NCBI GenBank assembly: GCA_028289125.1
Contig: JAQGGZ010000010.1
Coordinates: 1 to 64,000 of the forward strand
From: Candidatus Saccharimonadota bacterium
GTDB lineage: Bacteria > Patescibacteriota > Saccharimonadia > Saccharimonadales > UBA4665
Reading direction: 5' to 3'
Length of the DNA: 64,000 bases
Positions within the stretch are counted from its first letter, which is position 1, and every line of letters begins with the position of its first letter. The position numbers were made by a program, and so were the translations under genes. Positions 50,786-58,376 of the stretch are shown here, in pieces. The notes beneath the pieces were generated by a model. It made no database searches. It was not told the DNA's origin and saw only the letters and a program-made list of their open reading frames with translations.

Positions 50786-51406
50786 ATGCTCGAGGCATTT
50801 TTCACTCGGCAACGAAAACGTAGTCTTACTGTTCTTGTTCTAGCCATCAGCCTTATCATTCTGGGCGGCAGCCATACTGCGGCTCCCTCAAAAGCCCCTC
50901 AAGCCTTACAGACAGTGAGCAACGGTGACGTTGACGACACTTCGACAGCCGCCCCGTCTGCCAACCGCCCGATTAAAGCGGCTCAGACGATTGACAATCA
51001 GGCTGTTCCGGATACTGCCGCTCCATCAACCGCTCCTACTGACACGACAGCTACTCCGAGCCCGGGCCCGTCGACTAAGCCGGCTCCGGCTATCACCCTG
51101 ACGCAGGGCAAAATCGAACGTCAGGAAACCACTGACGGCAGCGTGACCTATACCGTCCACTATGGTTTAAGTAACGGGGATACCAACGGCTCAGCACCGA
51201 TACATGCCAAACTATCGACGGATGTCGCCTGTGACAAAGGTAATCTCGACGCGACTTACACGTATTCGGCACAAAATGACCTGACACTCAGCTGCACCTA
51301 CAGCAGGGCTACCTGGCAGGCACTCCCAGCTGACATTACGTTCAAACTTGATGTCAGTACGGAGTCCACCGTTATCGGCAGCCTAACGTACCACACCGCC
51401 AAGTAA
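50786..51406 (+). CDS. Membrane-anchored secreted protein, Pro/Thr-rich
   Basis: 206 residues. One N-terminal membrane helix (SLTVLVLAISLIILGGS) is followed by a Thr/Pro/Ala-rich linker (about 35-105) and a beta-rich domain (ITLTQGKIERQETTDGSVTY onward) with two cysteines. No family recognised. A TATGAT box at 50769-50774 leaves a very short leader. Its end overlaps the convergent rhomboid-like gene by 24 bases. Confidence 0.6.
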   Translation: MLEAFFTRQRKRSLTVLVLAISLIILGGSHTAAPSKAPQALQTVSNGDVDDTSTAAPSANRPIKAAQTIDNQAVPDTAAPSTAPTDTTATPSPGPSTKPAPAITLTQGKIERQETTDGSVTYTVHYGLSNGDTNGSAPIHAKLSTDVACDKGNLDATYTYSAQNDLTLSCTYSRATWQALPADITFKLDVSTESTVIGSLTYHTAK

Positions 51407-52042
51407 ACGGCGTTTGCTAATAAGATAGACTGCCGTGATGCTGCCGGCGGCCAGGGCGAAGCCATGGATATCGAGCCAGGTCAGGGAGAATAGCCCCAGG
51501 GCGAGAATACCGGCGGCAATGATGCGTAGCCAACCCCTGGTGTAGCGGATTGCGCCGACCAGTATTAAGGCCGCCACCCCGAAATTTCCCACGGAGTTGC
51601 CGGCACCCACCGGCAATAGTACGAGGCCGGCCAGTTCTCCGGCGATGGTGCCGATGAGGAAGCATAGCCACATCCGTTTGCCGCCGTACAGACGCCCGCA
51701 GATAGGTGCCAGTAGTACCAAGCTGACCAGATTGAGTACGGCACCACCGAAAGCACCGCCTTGGACGGTGACGGCCGTGAGAAGCCGCCAGGGTTGAAGA
51801 TGATGCACTATTTCTGCCGTGTCGCGGCGGAGCCATGTTAGTAGGTCCGGCCAGAAGAAGAGTTGTATTACGGTCGGTATGAAGATGAGTGAAATGAGCC
51901 CCAACACGGCCAGGTCGGTGATATCCGGTCGCTGTTTCTTCAATATGAGCTGACAGGCCCCGACGAATGCAGCGCCGAAGAACACGACGATATAGACGCC
52001 GAGACCGGTATGAAACAAGTCTTGTGTCAGGTTTTCGGTCAT
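51383..52042 (-). CDS. Rhomboid-like membrane protein
   Basis: 219 residues with six to seven membrane segments. Rhomboid-like parts: QPWRLLTAVTVQGGAFGGAV (loop 1 region), GAGNSVGNFGVAAL in the place of the catalytic Ser motif, and WLDIHGFALAAGSI where the His should be. The Ser could be that of GNSVG, but the GxSG motif is not exact, so activity is uncertain. It is the last gene of corA-cupin-rhomboid. A canonical rhomboid is encoded at 62268-62966. Confidence 0.65.
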   Translation of the reverse strand: MTENLTQDLFHTGLGVYIVVFFGAAFVGACQLILKKQRPDITDLAVLGLISLIFIPTVIQLFFWPDLLTWLRRDTAEIVHHLQPWRLLTAVTVQGGAFGGAVLNLVSLVLLAPICGRLYGGKRMWLCFLIGTIAGELAGLVLLPVGAGNSVGNFGVAALILVGAIRYTRGWLRIIAAGILALGLFSLTWLDIHGFALAAGSITAVYLISKRRLLGGVVR

Positions 52043-52047
52043 CTACA

Positions 52048-52356
52048 TTAACTTTCGGTTACGATTTCATAACAACTGCAGCCGTTCAGACCGGCTATAG
52101 CCTGATACGCTCCGGGAGCGGCGATATCAAGCGTATCTCCTGGCTGGAGAGAATAATTCTTTTCGTTGACGATGACGGTAGTCGATCCTTCGGCGCACCA
52201 CAGGCGTCGTCCGCTGGGGGCCGGCTCGGCTACCCGGTTTTCAAAGGCGTCGATTGACCAGCGCTCGGCCGTAATATTCTTGTGTGCGAGTAATGCTGTC
52301 AGTTCTTCCTCGGCTGACTCGTATGTTTTTGACCAGCGGTACTTGCGGGCTGTCAT
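52048..52356 (-). CDS. Small cupin-like protein
   Basis: 102 residues from the ATG at 52356; an in-frame TTG four codons upstream overlaps corA. The stretches STTVIVNEKNYSLQPGDTLDI and GAYQAIAGLNGC look like the two strands of a small cupin barrel, without the usual metal His residues. Function unknown. It sits two bases after the corA stop and six bases before the rhomboid-like gene, so the three form an operon. Confidence 0.65.
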   Translation of the reverse strand: MTARKYRWSKTYESAEEELTALLAHKNITAERWSIDAFENRVAEPAPSGRRLWCAEGSTTVIVNEKNYSLQPGDTLDIAAPGAYQAIAGLNGCSCYEIVTES

Positions 52357-52358
52357 AG

Positions 52359-53282
52359 TTAGAGCCAACGTCGGCGTTTAAAGTAAGCGACAGTACCGGC
52401 GACGAGCGCTGCGATCAGAACACAGACGATCCAGAATGCGTAGGGCGTATCATGGAGAGGTACGGGTACGTTCATACCGAACAGACCACCGATGACGGTC
52501 GGTACGGCAAGGAAGATAGTGATACTGGTAAGACGTTTGAATATGCGGTTCAGGTTGTTGGCTGCGATGGTCGCATAGGCTTCGCGCATGTTCTGAATGG
52601 TCTTTAGGCGGTTCTTGGACAGATCGATCAGCTCGTTGGTCGATAGTTCGATGTCCTCAATCAAGTTAAGGTCATCCTCGTGGAAATTGACATACCGGCC
52701 GCTGGCCAGTGCCCGGAGCAACAGACCGTACGGCTGTAGGGCGGTCAAGAACTCGTTAAGGTCTTCTTCGAGGTCGATGAAACGGATGATATCGTCATCA
52801 CTGACGATCTTACGTTGCAGCCGCGAACGGCTGGCGTAAATCTGTTTCGTGATTTGATTGAGATCGCGGCGGTAGCCGTTGTTGACCTGGTTAAGAATCT
52901 GCAGGATAAGCTTAACCTTTTGCGTCGTGACGACTTCACCGAGCGAGACGAGGTGTTCGATCGGCTCGGGCGAACGGCGACTGACGGTGACGAGGTTCTC
53001 GCTGGTAGCGATAATCAGCAGGGGCTGCGTACTGGTCTCAAGGCTTTCCGGCCAGCTGTAGCGGATGTAGAGATAGGTAACGCCATCCTCGTGCTCCAGG
53101 CGAGGCGATTCGTACAGGTCGATCCCATCGTTTAGCAAGTCGGCGTCGAATGAGAACCGTTGCGCCAACTCATCGAGTTCCTCGCCCGTCGGATTTACGA
53201 CATGGAGCCAGCTGCCCCGTTTAATGTCGTCGATCTGTCCGATATAGGCCTGACGGATCGACCGGTAATAAATTGTTTGCAT
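52359..53282 (-). CDS. corA: CorA-type magnesium/cobalt transporter
   Basis: 307 residues. The long N-terminal cytoplasmic domain is followed by two C-terminal membrane helices with the pore motif FGMNVP (GMN). The family moves Mg2+ or Co2+ down the gradient. A TACAAT box lies six bases before the ATG, so the transcript is probably leaderless. It is the first gene of an operon with the cupin and rhomboid-like genes. Confidence 0.93.
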   Translation of the reverse strand: MQTIYYRSIRQAYIGQIDDIKRGSWLHVVNPTGEELDELAQRFSFDADLLNDGIDLYESPRLEHEDGVTYLYIRYSWPESLETSTQPLLIIATSENLVTVSRRSPEPIEHLVSLGEVVTTQKVKLILQILNQVNNGYRRDLNQITKQIYASRSRLQRKIVSDDDIIRFIDLEEDLNEFLTALQPYGLLLRALASGRYVNFHEDDLNLIEDIELSTNELIDLSKNRLKTIQNMREAYATIAANNLNRIFKRLTSITIFLAVPTVIGGLFGMNVPVPLHDTPYAFWIVCVLIAALVAGTVAYFKRRRWL

Positions 53283-53288
53283 TCCTCT

Positions 53289-53294
53289 ATTGTA
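53289..53294 (-). promoter_or_regulatory. -10 box of the corA operon
   Basis: On the minus strand TACAAT is followed by six bases (agagga) and the ATG at 53282. The AGAGGA could also serve as a ribosome site but is too close to the ATG. Confidence 0.45.
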
Positions 53295-53409
53295 AGCCTA
53301 TGGCTACGCTAACGCCAAGTACAACAACCATGAGCGTCATGCGGATGCCAGCCATGAACACGCTCAAGCTTGACATATCTTCTTACTCGTAGTGATAATA
53401 ACAATAGTT

Positions 53410-54447
53410 ATGAGACGTCGTCGAGTAATCATCACCATCGGTATATTTTTGTTCATGGTGGCCGGAGTCGGCCTGACAGTTGCGGCCCTGACAAGGCGTG
53501 ATCTGACGCCGGCCCAGAACCCGTTACTTGGCAAGACCTTATATGTGGATTCGAACAGGGTGGCGAATAAGACAGCTCAGCAATATCGGGCTGATAATGA
53601 CATCACGAACGCCATGTATATGGAACGTATCTCGGACCGCCCTGGCACCACTTGGTTGATCGGGCCGTCCGCCTCTGATCCGAAAGCTGATCATGATATC
53701 GCAATGGTGGCCCGTACTTCGGCCGAAGCGTATAACCAAGGGGCCGTTCCGGTATACGAGATGTATGCCATTCCTGGTCGGGACGCGTGTGCCGGTTATT
53801 CCAAGAGTGGCTTTCAGACGAGCGACGATTATCTGGCCTGGGTCGATCGCATCTTGGCGGCTACCAAACAGCCTGCCGTCTTCAGCGTCGAAGCCGATGC
53901 TATCGCACAGACCATCCATGACAGCTGTCTGACGCAAAAACAAATCGCTGACCGGTATCAGTTGCTAGAGGCGACAATGAAAAAGCTGTCTATGTCGCCG
54001 ATGGTGCTGGCGGCCTATTTGGACGCCGGTCATTCGGAATGGTTTCCGGATCCGACCGCCCTGGTGGGGCCGCTTGAACGCTCCGGTGTGAGCTATGGCC
54101 GGGGCATAGCGGTCAACGTATCGTTCTTCGTGCCGACATCCGACGCCGTCTTATGGTCACAGAAACTGCTCAATATGATCGGTGGCAATAAAGCGGCGAT
54201 CATCGACACCAGTCGCAACGGCAAAGGCGCTCCCGACCCGTCGATTAAGGGCGACGAGCGTTGGTGCAATCCGGAAGGCCGTGGCCTGGGCGATGTGCCG
54301 ACGACTGATACGAAAGCGAATAACATCGATGCTTTTGTGTGGATAAAGAACGTTGGTGAAAGTGATGGCAGTTGCAACGGTTATCCGACCGCCGGGACAT
54401 TCGTTCCTGAACTGGCCATCGATTTAGCCCGCAACGCTAAGGAGTAA
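53410..54447 (+). CDS. Membrane-anchored GH6 endoglucanase (CslZ-like)
   Basis: 345 residues from the ATG at 53410. One N-terminal membrane helix (IITIGIFLFMVAGVGLTVA) anchors it, without a cleavage site, and there is no binding module. GH6 motifs: YEMYAIPGRDACAGY (Asp125), FSVEADAIAQT (E161, D163), AAIIDTSRNGKGAPD and WIKNVGESDGSCNG. The usual EPD triplet reads EAD. It hydrolyses beta-1,4-glucan near the membrane. It is convergent with the copper-radical oxidase gene (11 bases of overlap), as expected if it trims the glycan made by the neighbouring synthase, like CslZ in Streptomyces. Confidence 0.85.
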   Translation: MRRRRVIITIGIFLFMVAGVGLTVAALTRRDLTPAQNPLLGKTLYVDSNRVANKTAQQYRADNDITNAMYMERISDRPGTTWLIGPSASDPKADHDIAMVARTSAEAYNQGAVPVYEMYAIPGRDACAGYSKSGFQTSDDYLAWVDRILAATKQPAVFSVEADAIAQTIHDSCLTQKQIADRYQLLEATMKKLSMSPMVLAAYLDAGHSEWFPDPTALVGPLERSGVSYGRGIAVNVSFFVPTSDAVLWSQKLLNMIGGNKAAIIDTSRNGKGAPDPSIKGDERWCNPEGRGLGDVPTTDTKANNIDAFVWIKNVGESDGSCNGYPTAGTFVPELAIDLARNAKE

Positions 54448-56422
54448 CTTGTATCATTTTGGCGACGGACGGGGTGCCGTTCGTGTTGGTTACGAACAGC
54501 ATGTACCAGCCGTTGCTCATCACGTTCTCATCAGTCGGCAACTCAATAGTGACGGTATTACCGTCATGCTTGACGATGGCGCCAAGCGAGCGCTGCTCGA
54601 TATTCGTGACATGCGTCGTCGTACTGGGTGCGATCAATCGGGCGGTCTTTATGCTGCCGGCATCGGTCGACGTGAAGGTCAGGGTTTGGCCACGGTGCGC
54701 CTGCGTGTCATTGTTACCGTTCAAAGTCGGGCGGGCGCCACGGTATAACTGGGGCGGCGTGTAGATCTCCATACGCTGTTCAAATTTACCTGGCTGGGTG
54801 TTGTCCTTGTCGGAGTACAGCGGGTCGTTGCCGAAAACCAGGATACGGCTATCAGGCAGCAGCAGTGAGCCGGAGTGATAGCTTCGGCCTACCAGTGAAT
54901 CGGCCATCATTTCCATTTGGTTGGTGGTGGGGTTCAACATGGCGGCTTTATAGTTATAGCTGTTTTCCTTGCCGCGGTAATCACTTGAACCACCGGAGAT
55001 GAAAAGTTCGTCCCAAGGGGTGACCGAAACGTTCGGGTAACGGACGGCTGCCGGTAAACCGGGTCCGGCTTTGTACGACGGGTTGTCGCTGGCCAGATCG
55101 ATGACATCGGTACGGGCCGTCACGAGAGGGGATTCACCGACGCCACCACCTCCCAAGATCATGATTCGAGAGCTTTGGCTAGCATCGTTCGATCCGGCAG
55201 TCGGCGGCAGGACGACGGACGCACTCGTCTCGGCGATATTGGTATCACGCAGGCCGGTGACGGTCCTGAATGAGTTGGTCTTGACGTTCCAGAACCCCGG
55301 TACGCGGCCTTTATCGGCCGGCCCGTAGCCAGCGCTAGAACCTGAGAAGAACAGTACGTCAGGATCTTGCGTCCGGAACAGTGCCGGATAGGTCGGGAAA
55401 GCCTGATCCGGGCCCCAAGACCAGGCCTTGGTGGCCGGGTCATACCGTTCAGTCGTATCAGTAATCTGGCCGGTGTTGTCGAGACCTGATACCGCGAGAA
55501 CGTCCCCGTTGGTCATGACCGGCAGGGTCGGGTACCAGCGGCTTTCTTTCATGTCACCGACACGCACGTAAGCCTCTTTGACCGGATCGAATTCATACGC
55601 CCGGTTGTCGCCACGGTAATCCTGCTTGTTTAGGGTCATCGGTCCGCCCTGGCCGTAGATGTTATGTACGTCGTCACCCTTCAGACCGACGATGTCGTAA
55701 TGCTCATTGCTGCTCGTGATGTACGAAGTATCTTCGGCGACGGCTTCGACGAACACGGTGACCGAGCTATGGGTGATCATGATACTCCCGTCGTCATGCT
55801 CCATCTTTGTAGCGGGCTGGACGACGATATCCTGGGTTGAAACATAGACCTTTCCGTCCGGTCCGGTGAATCGGGTGCCTTTATTGAACGAGCGCGCCTT
55901 TCCGTCCGGATTCTCGTTATGGATGATCATAGCGCCGGCCGGTTTCTTGACGTCACCTTCAAGTAATTCATAGCCGCTCGTGCCACCGGCCACTAAGACT
56001 TTACCTGATTGCAGCAGGGCATGGCCGCTACAGAACAGATCGCTCGGAGTCGGTATGATCTTCACCTCCATCGTCGTCGGGTCAAGCACGGCAGTCTTGA
56101 GGACGCTGATCATGTCATTATTATTAAACTCGTTGAAGCTGTCCCGGTTATTACCCGAGCCGGCCACGAGCAGTACTTTGCCAGTCGGTAGCAGGGCTGC
56201 ATGAATGGTGTTGAGGCGGAACGCCTCCGGAAGGTTGATAATGTCCCATTTGCCACGGCTGCTTAAGTAATCCGGTGCATTGATGATTTGGTTATGGTGC
56301 CATTCGGCGACAGCCGGCACCGACAAAGGCGACGAGGCTGCCAGTAGCGCGATGACCGTGCTGACGAATAAGGTAAACGGTTGCCCCCGGCGTGCCGTTC
56401 TGACCGGATTGTCTTTACGCAT
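54437..56422 (-). CDS. Copper-radical oxidase, GlxA/galactose oxidase family (AA5)
   Basis: 661 residues. A signal sequence or signal anchor lies at 16-40. Kelch-type repeats and a C-terminal DUF1929 Ig-like domain (about 555-660) follow the galactose/glyoxal oxidase plan. All predicted radical-copper residues are there: Cys131 in FCSGHALL, Tyr297 in SRWYPTLP, Tyr515-His516 in GRSYHSGSL and His604 in TTTHVTNIEQR. An extra stretch of about 110 residues lies between Cys131 and Tyr297 compared with Streptomyces GlxA (from memory). The enzyme would oxidise a primary alcohol of the glycan to an aldehyde using oxygen, making peroxide. It overlaps the glycan synthase gene by eight bases; GGAGG precedes the ATG. 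Confidence 0.85.
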   Translation of the reverse strand: MRKDNPVRTARRGQPFTLFVSTVIALLAASSPLSVPAVAEWHHNQIINAPDYLSSRGKWDIINLPEAFRLNTIHAALLPTGKVLLVAGSGNNRDSFNEFNNNDMISVLKTAVLDPTTMEVKIIPTPSDLFCSGHALLQSGKVLVAGGTSGYELLEGDVKKPAGAMIIHNENPDGKARSFNKGTRFTGPDGKVYVSTQDIVVQPATKMEHDDGSIMITHSSVTVFVEAVAEDTSYITSSNEHYDIVGLKGDDVHNIYGQGGPMTLNKQDYRGDNRAYEFDPVKEAYVRVGDMKESRWYPTLPVMTNGDVLAVSGLDNTGQITDTTERYDPATKAWSWGPDQAFPTYPALFRTQDPDVLFFSGSSAGYGPADKGRVPGFWNVKTNSFRTVTGLRDTNIAETSASVVLPPTAGSNDASQSSRIMILGGGGVGESPLVTARTDVIDLASDNPSYKAGPGLPAAVRYPNVSVTPWDELFISGGSSDYRGKENSYNYKAAMLNPTTNQMEMMADSLVGRSYHSGSLLLPDSRILVFGNDPLYSDKDNTQPGKFEQRMEIYTPPQLYRGARPTLNGNNDTQAHRGQTLTFTSTDAGSIKTARLIAPSTTTHVTNIEQRSLGAIVKHDGNTVTIELPTDENVMSNGWYMLFVTNTNGTPSVAKMIQVTP

Positions 56423-58238
56423 GCTGGACCTCCTCCGTCCTTAATGATTTACGGAAATTCAATGTGCGCAGCCGGTCAGGAATTGCAACAGCCAGACCGA
56501 GTGCCATGGGTGCGATACAGACAAGGCAGAGTACACCTACCCAGACCAACATGGCGGGGTGTTCCCGGCCGCGTTGCAAGCCATAGGTGAGGCCAAGGGC
56601 TAAAACGGCGGCCCAATGCCCGTGACTTTTGAAAGTCGGCAACCAGTCGGGATTATCGTTTGACCCCTTAGTCGTAACTACGAAATGAGGCTTTCGCCCG
56701 ACGGTAATACCGATCAGGGCTGAGAGATAAATCGGTGCGGTCAGGCTGGAAATGACCATGCCGGCAACGCCATATGAGCCACTCGGCTCATGCGGCGAGA
56801 CATTGTATCGGCGGTTCCAGAAGTATAGGCTCAGTTGCATCACGAGTGTCATCAGGTAGAGGGCAATGAACGCCCCCCACGGCGCCAACACGGCCGTGGC
56901 ACCCCATATCAGATAAATCATGCTGCTGGTCACGGCCAGGAGCCACGTCAGGGCGGTCATCGGATAATACGTTAACATTAAGAAGTAATGGAGCATGGCC
57001 TTGGGAGATAGTTTCCAGAATATGCGCCAGACGACACGCCGCCAGGTATCGAACGTGCCGGCAGCCCAGCGCCATTGCTGGGTAAAGTAGGGTGCCCAGA
57101 AGTTCGGCCCTTCGCCGATAGCGAGCACGTCCGGCGTGTAGACGGATCGCCAGCGCTGGCCGGTGTCAGGGTTGGCGGAACTGTGTATGGCCAGACCGGT
57201 AGCCATGTCTTCGGTAATACACGGCTGGAATCCACCGATTTGTTTGAGCGTGGCAAATCGGACGGCGTAGTTGGTGCCGACGAACATGGCCGAGCGAGAA
57301 GCGTTACCGGCACGCTGAATCGTACTTTGAAAGAATGAGGCTTGCGACTCGGCCCAACGGGCAACCAGACCTTTCAGGCCCGGGCCATAATTGCCGTATA
57401 CCTGTGGTCCGACGACGTATGCGACGTCCGGATCGCGGAAATAACCAAGAAGACGGTTGAGGTAGTTCGGCAATGGTACTTGATCGGTGTCGACGCCGGC
57501 CAGGATATCGTATTCGATGCCCGTCAGGCGCAGGTAGTCCATCCAGGAGTTTATATTGCCGTGTTTAGAGCGGGCGGCGTAGAAACGATCGGTCGTCGGC
57601 TTGGGCCGACGCAGCAGCCGGTCCTGCCAGCGATACGTCGTTTCGGCAGTGTTCCAGCAGGCTATCCCGGCGCGGCTGAAATGATGCACTCCCAGCTTAT
57701 CGCAGATAGCCTCAATCTCTGGGTCGTCGGTTTCATCCAGCAACCAGACGTCGACGGTGCCGCTACGATATCGGATGCGCTTGGCGGCTGCCAGTGTCGT
57801 CTCGACCATACTGGCTGGTTCGCCCGGCGCCCTGGTCGTGATAAAGGCAACCCGCAGATTTCGCGGAGGTGCGACCGGCACCGGGTCCTTTGCTTTGATC
57901 GTGGAACGGGTAGCGGAAAATGTGCCGATAATAGTGAACAGCTGCAAGAGCATCAGGCAGATTAGCATTATCAAGTTTGCAAAATGCGTCGAAGAATCGG
58001 GGTTCTGGACGATGATCCAGTGAGAAGGCCAGAACAGCACGAGGCAAAAGCAAAGCGTTATAATAAAGGCGCCGTAGGACAAGATGTAGAGCCACGCCCG
58101 GTAAAAGTAGTTATCGTCACGGCTCACCGGGACGAAACGCACACGATATGACTCATACCTAGGAACCTTGTCAAATTTTCCAGCAAGTTGGCTAAAATGC
58201 CTGAGTTGGCGGGTGAGCTTGGGTCCAGCTATCTTCAT
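56415..58238 (-). CDS. Processive beta-glycan synthase (CslA-like, GT2)
   Basis: 607 residues. About seven membrane segments surround a GT2 domain with the processive synthase set: DETDD (168-172), VDTDQ (D250/D252), TED (342-344) and QQWRW (387-391). This is the cellulose synthase-like group, which polymerises a nucleotide sugar and moves the chain through the membrane. There is no C-terminal PilZ domain, so c-di-GMP control as in BcsA is not expected. The overlapping downstream gene is the copper-radical oxidase. The product is probably a beta-glucan but the sugar cannot be read from sequence. The upstream region is 140 bases of AT-rich DNA with no Shine-Dalgarno. Confidence 0.9.
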   Translation of the reverse strand: MKIAGPKLTRQLRHFSQLAGKFDKVPRYESYRVRFVPVSRDDNYFYRAWLYILSYGAFIITLCFCLVLFWPSHWIIVQNPDSSTHFANLIMLICLMLLQLFTIIGTFSATRSTIKAKDPVPVAPPRNLRVAFITTRAPGEPASMVETTLAAAKRIRYRSGTVDVWLLDETDDPEIEAICDKLGVHHFSRAGIACWNTAETTYRWQDRLLRRPKPTTDRFYAARSKHGNINSWMDYLRLTGIEYDILAGVDTDQVPLPNYLNRLLGYFRDPDVAYVVGPQVYGNYGPGLKGLVARWAESQASFFQSTIQRAGNASRSAMFVGTNYAVRFATLKQIGGFQPCITEDMATGLAIHSSANPDTGQRWRSVYTPDVLAIGEGPNFWAPYFTQQWRWAAGTFDTWRRVVWRIFWKLSPKAMLHYFLMLTYYPMTALTWLLAVTSSMIYLIWGATAVLAPWGAFIALYLMTLVMQLSLYFWNRRYNVSPHEPSGSYGVAGMVISSLTAPIYLSALIGITVGRKPHFVVTTKGSNDNPDWLPTFKSHGHWAAVLALGLTYGLQRGREHPAMLVWVGVLCLVCIAPMALGLAVAIPDRLRTLNFRKSLRTEEVQHA

Positions 58239-58376
58239 CTATCGTGCGCTTTATTTACATTAGTACGTTATCCACCTAATTATGTAACTTGTACTATAGT
58301 CGAAGCGGCGAGCGCTGTCTATATTAATCTATATATTTGCACAAATGACAAATTTAAGCATAAGCGCGATAAAAAC

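Noticed and set aside
57342-57965. 207-codon frame opposite the glycan synthase
   Set aside because: No family pattern, and the synthase on the minus strand contains all GT2 motifs.
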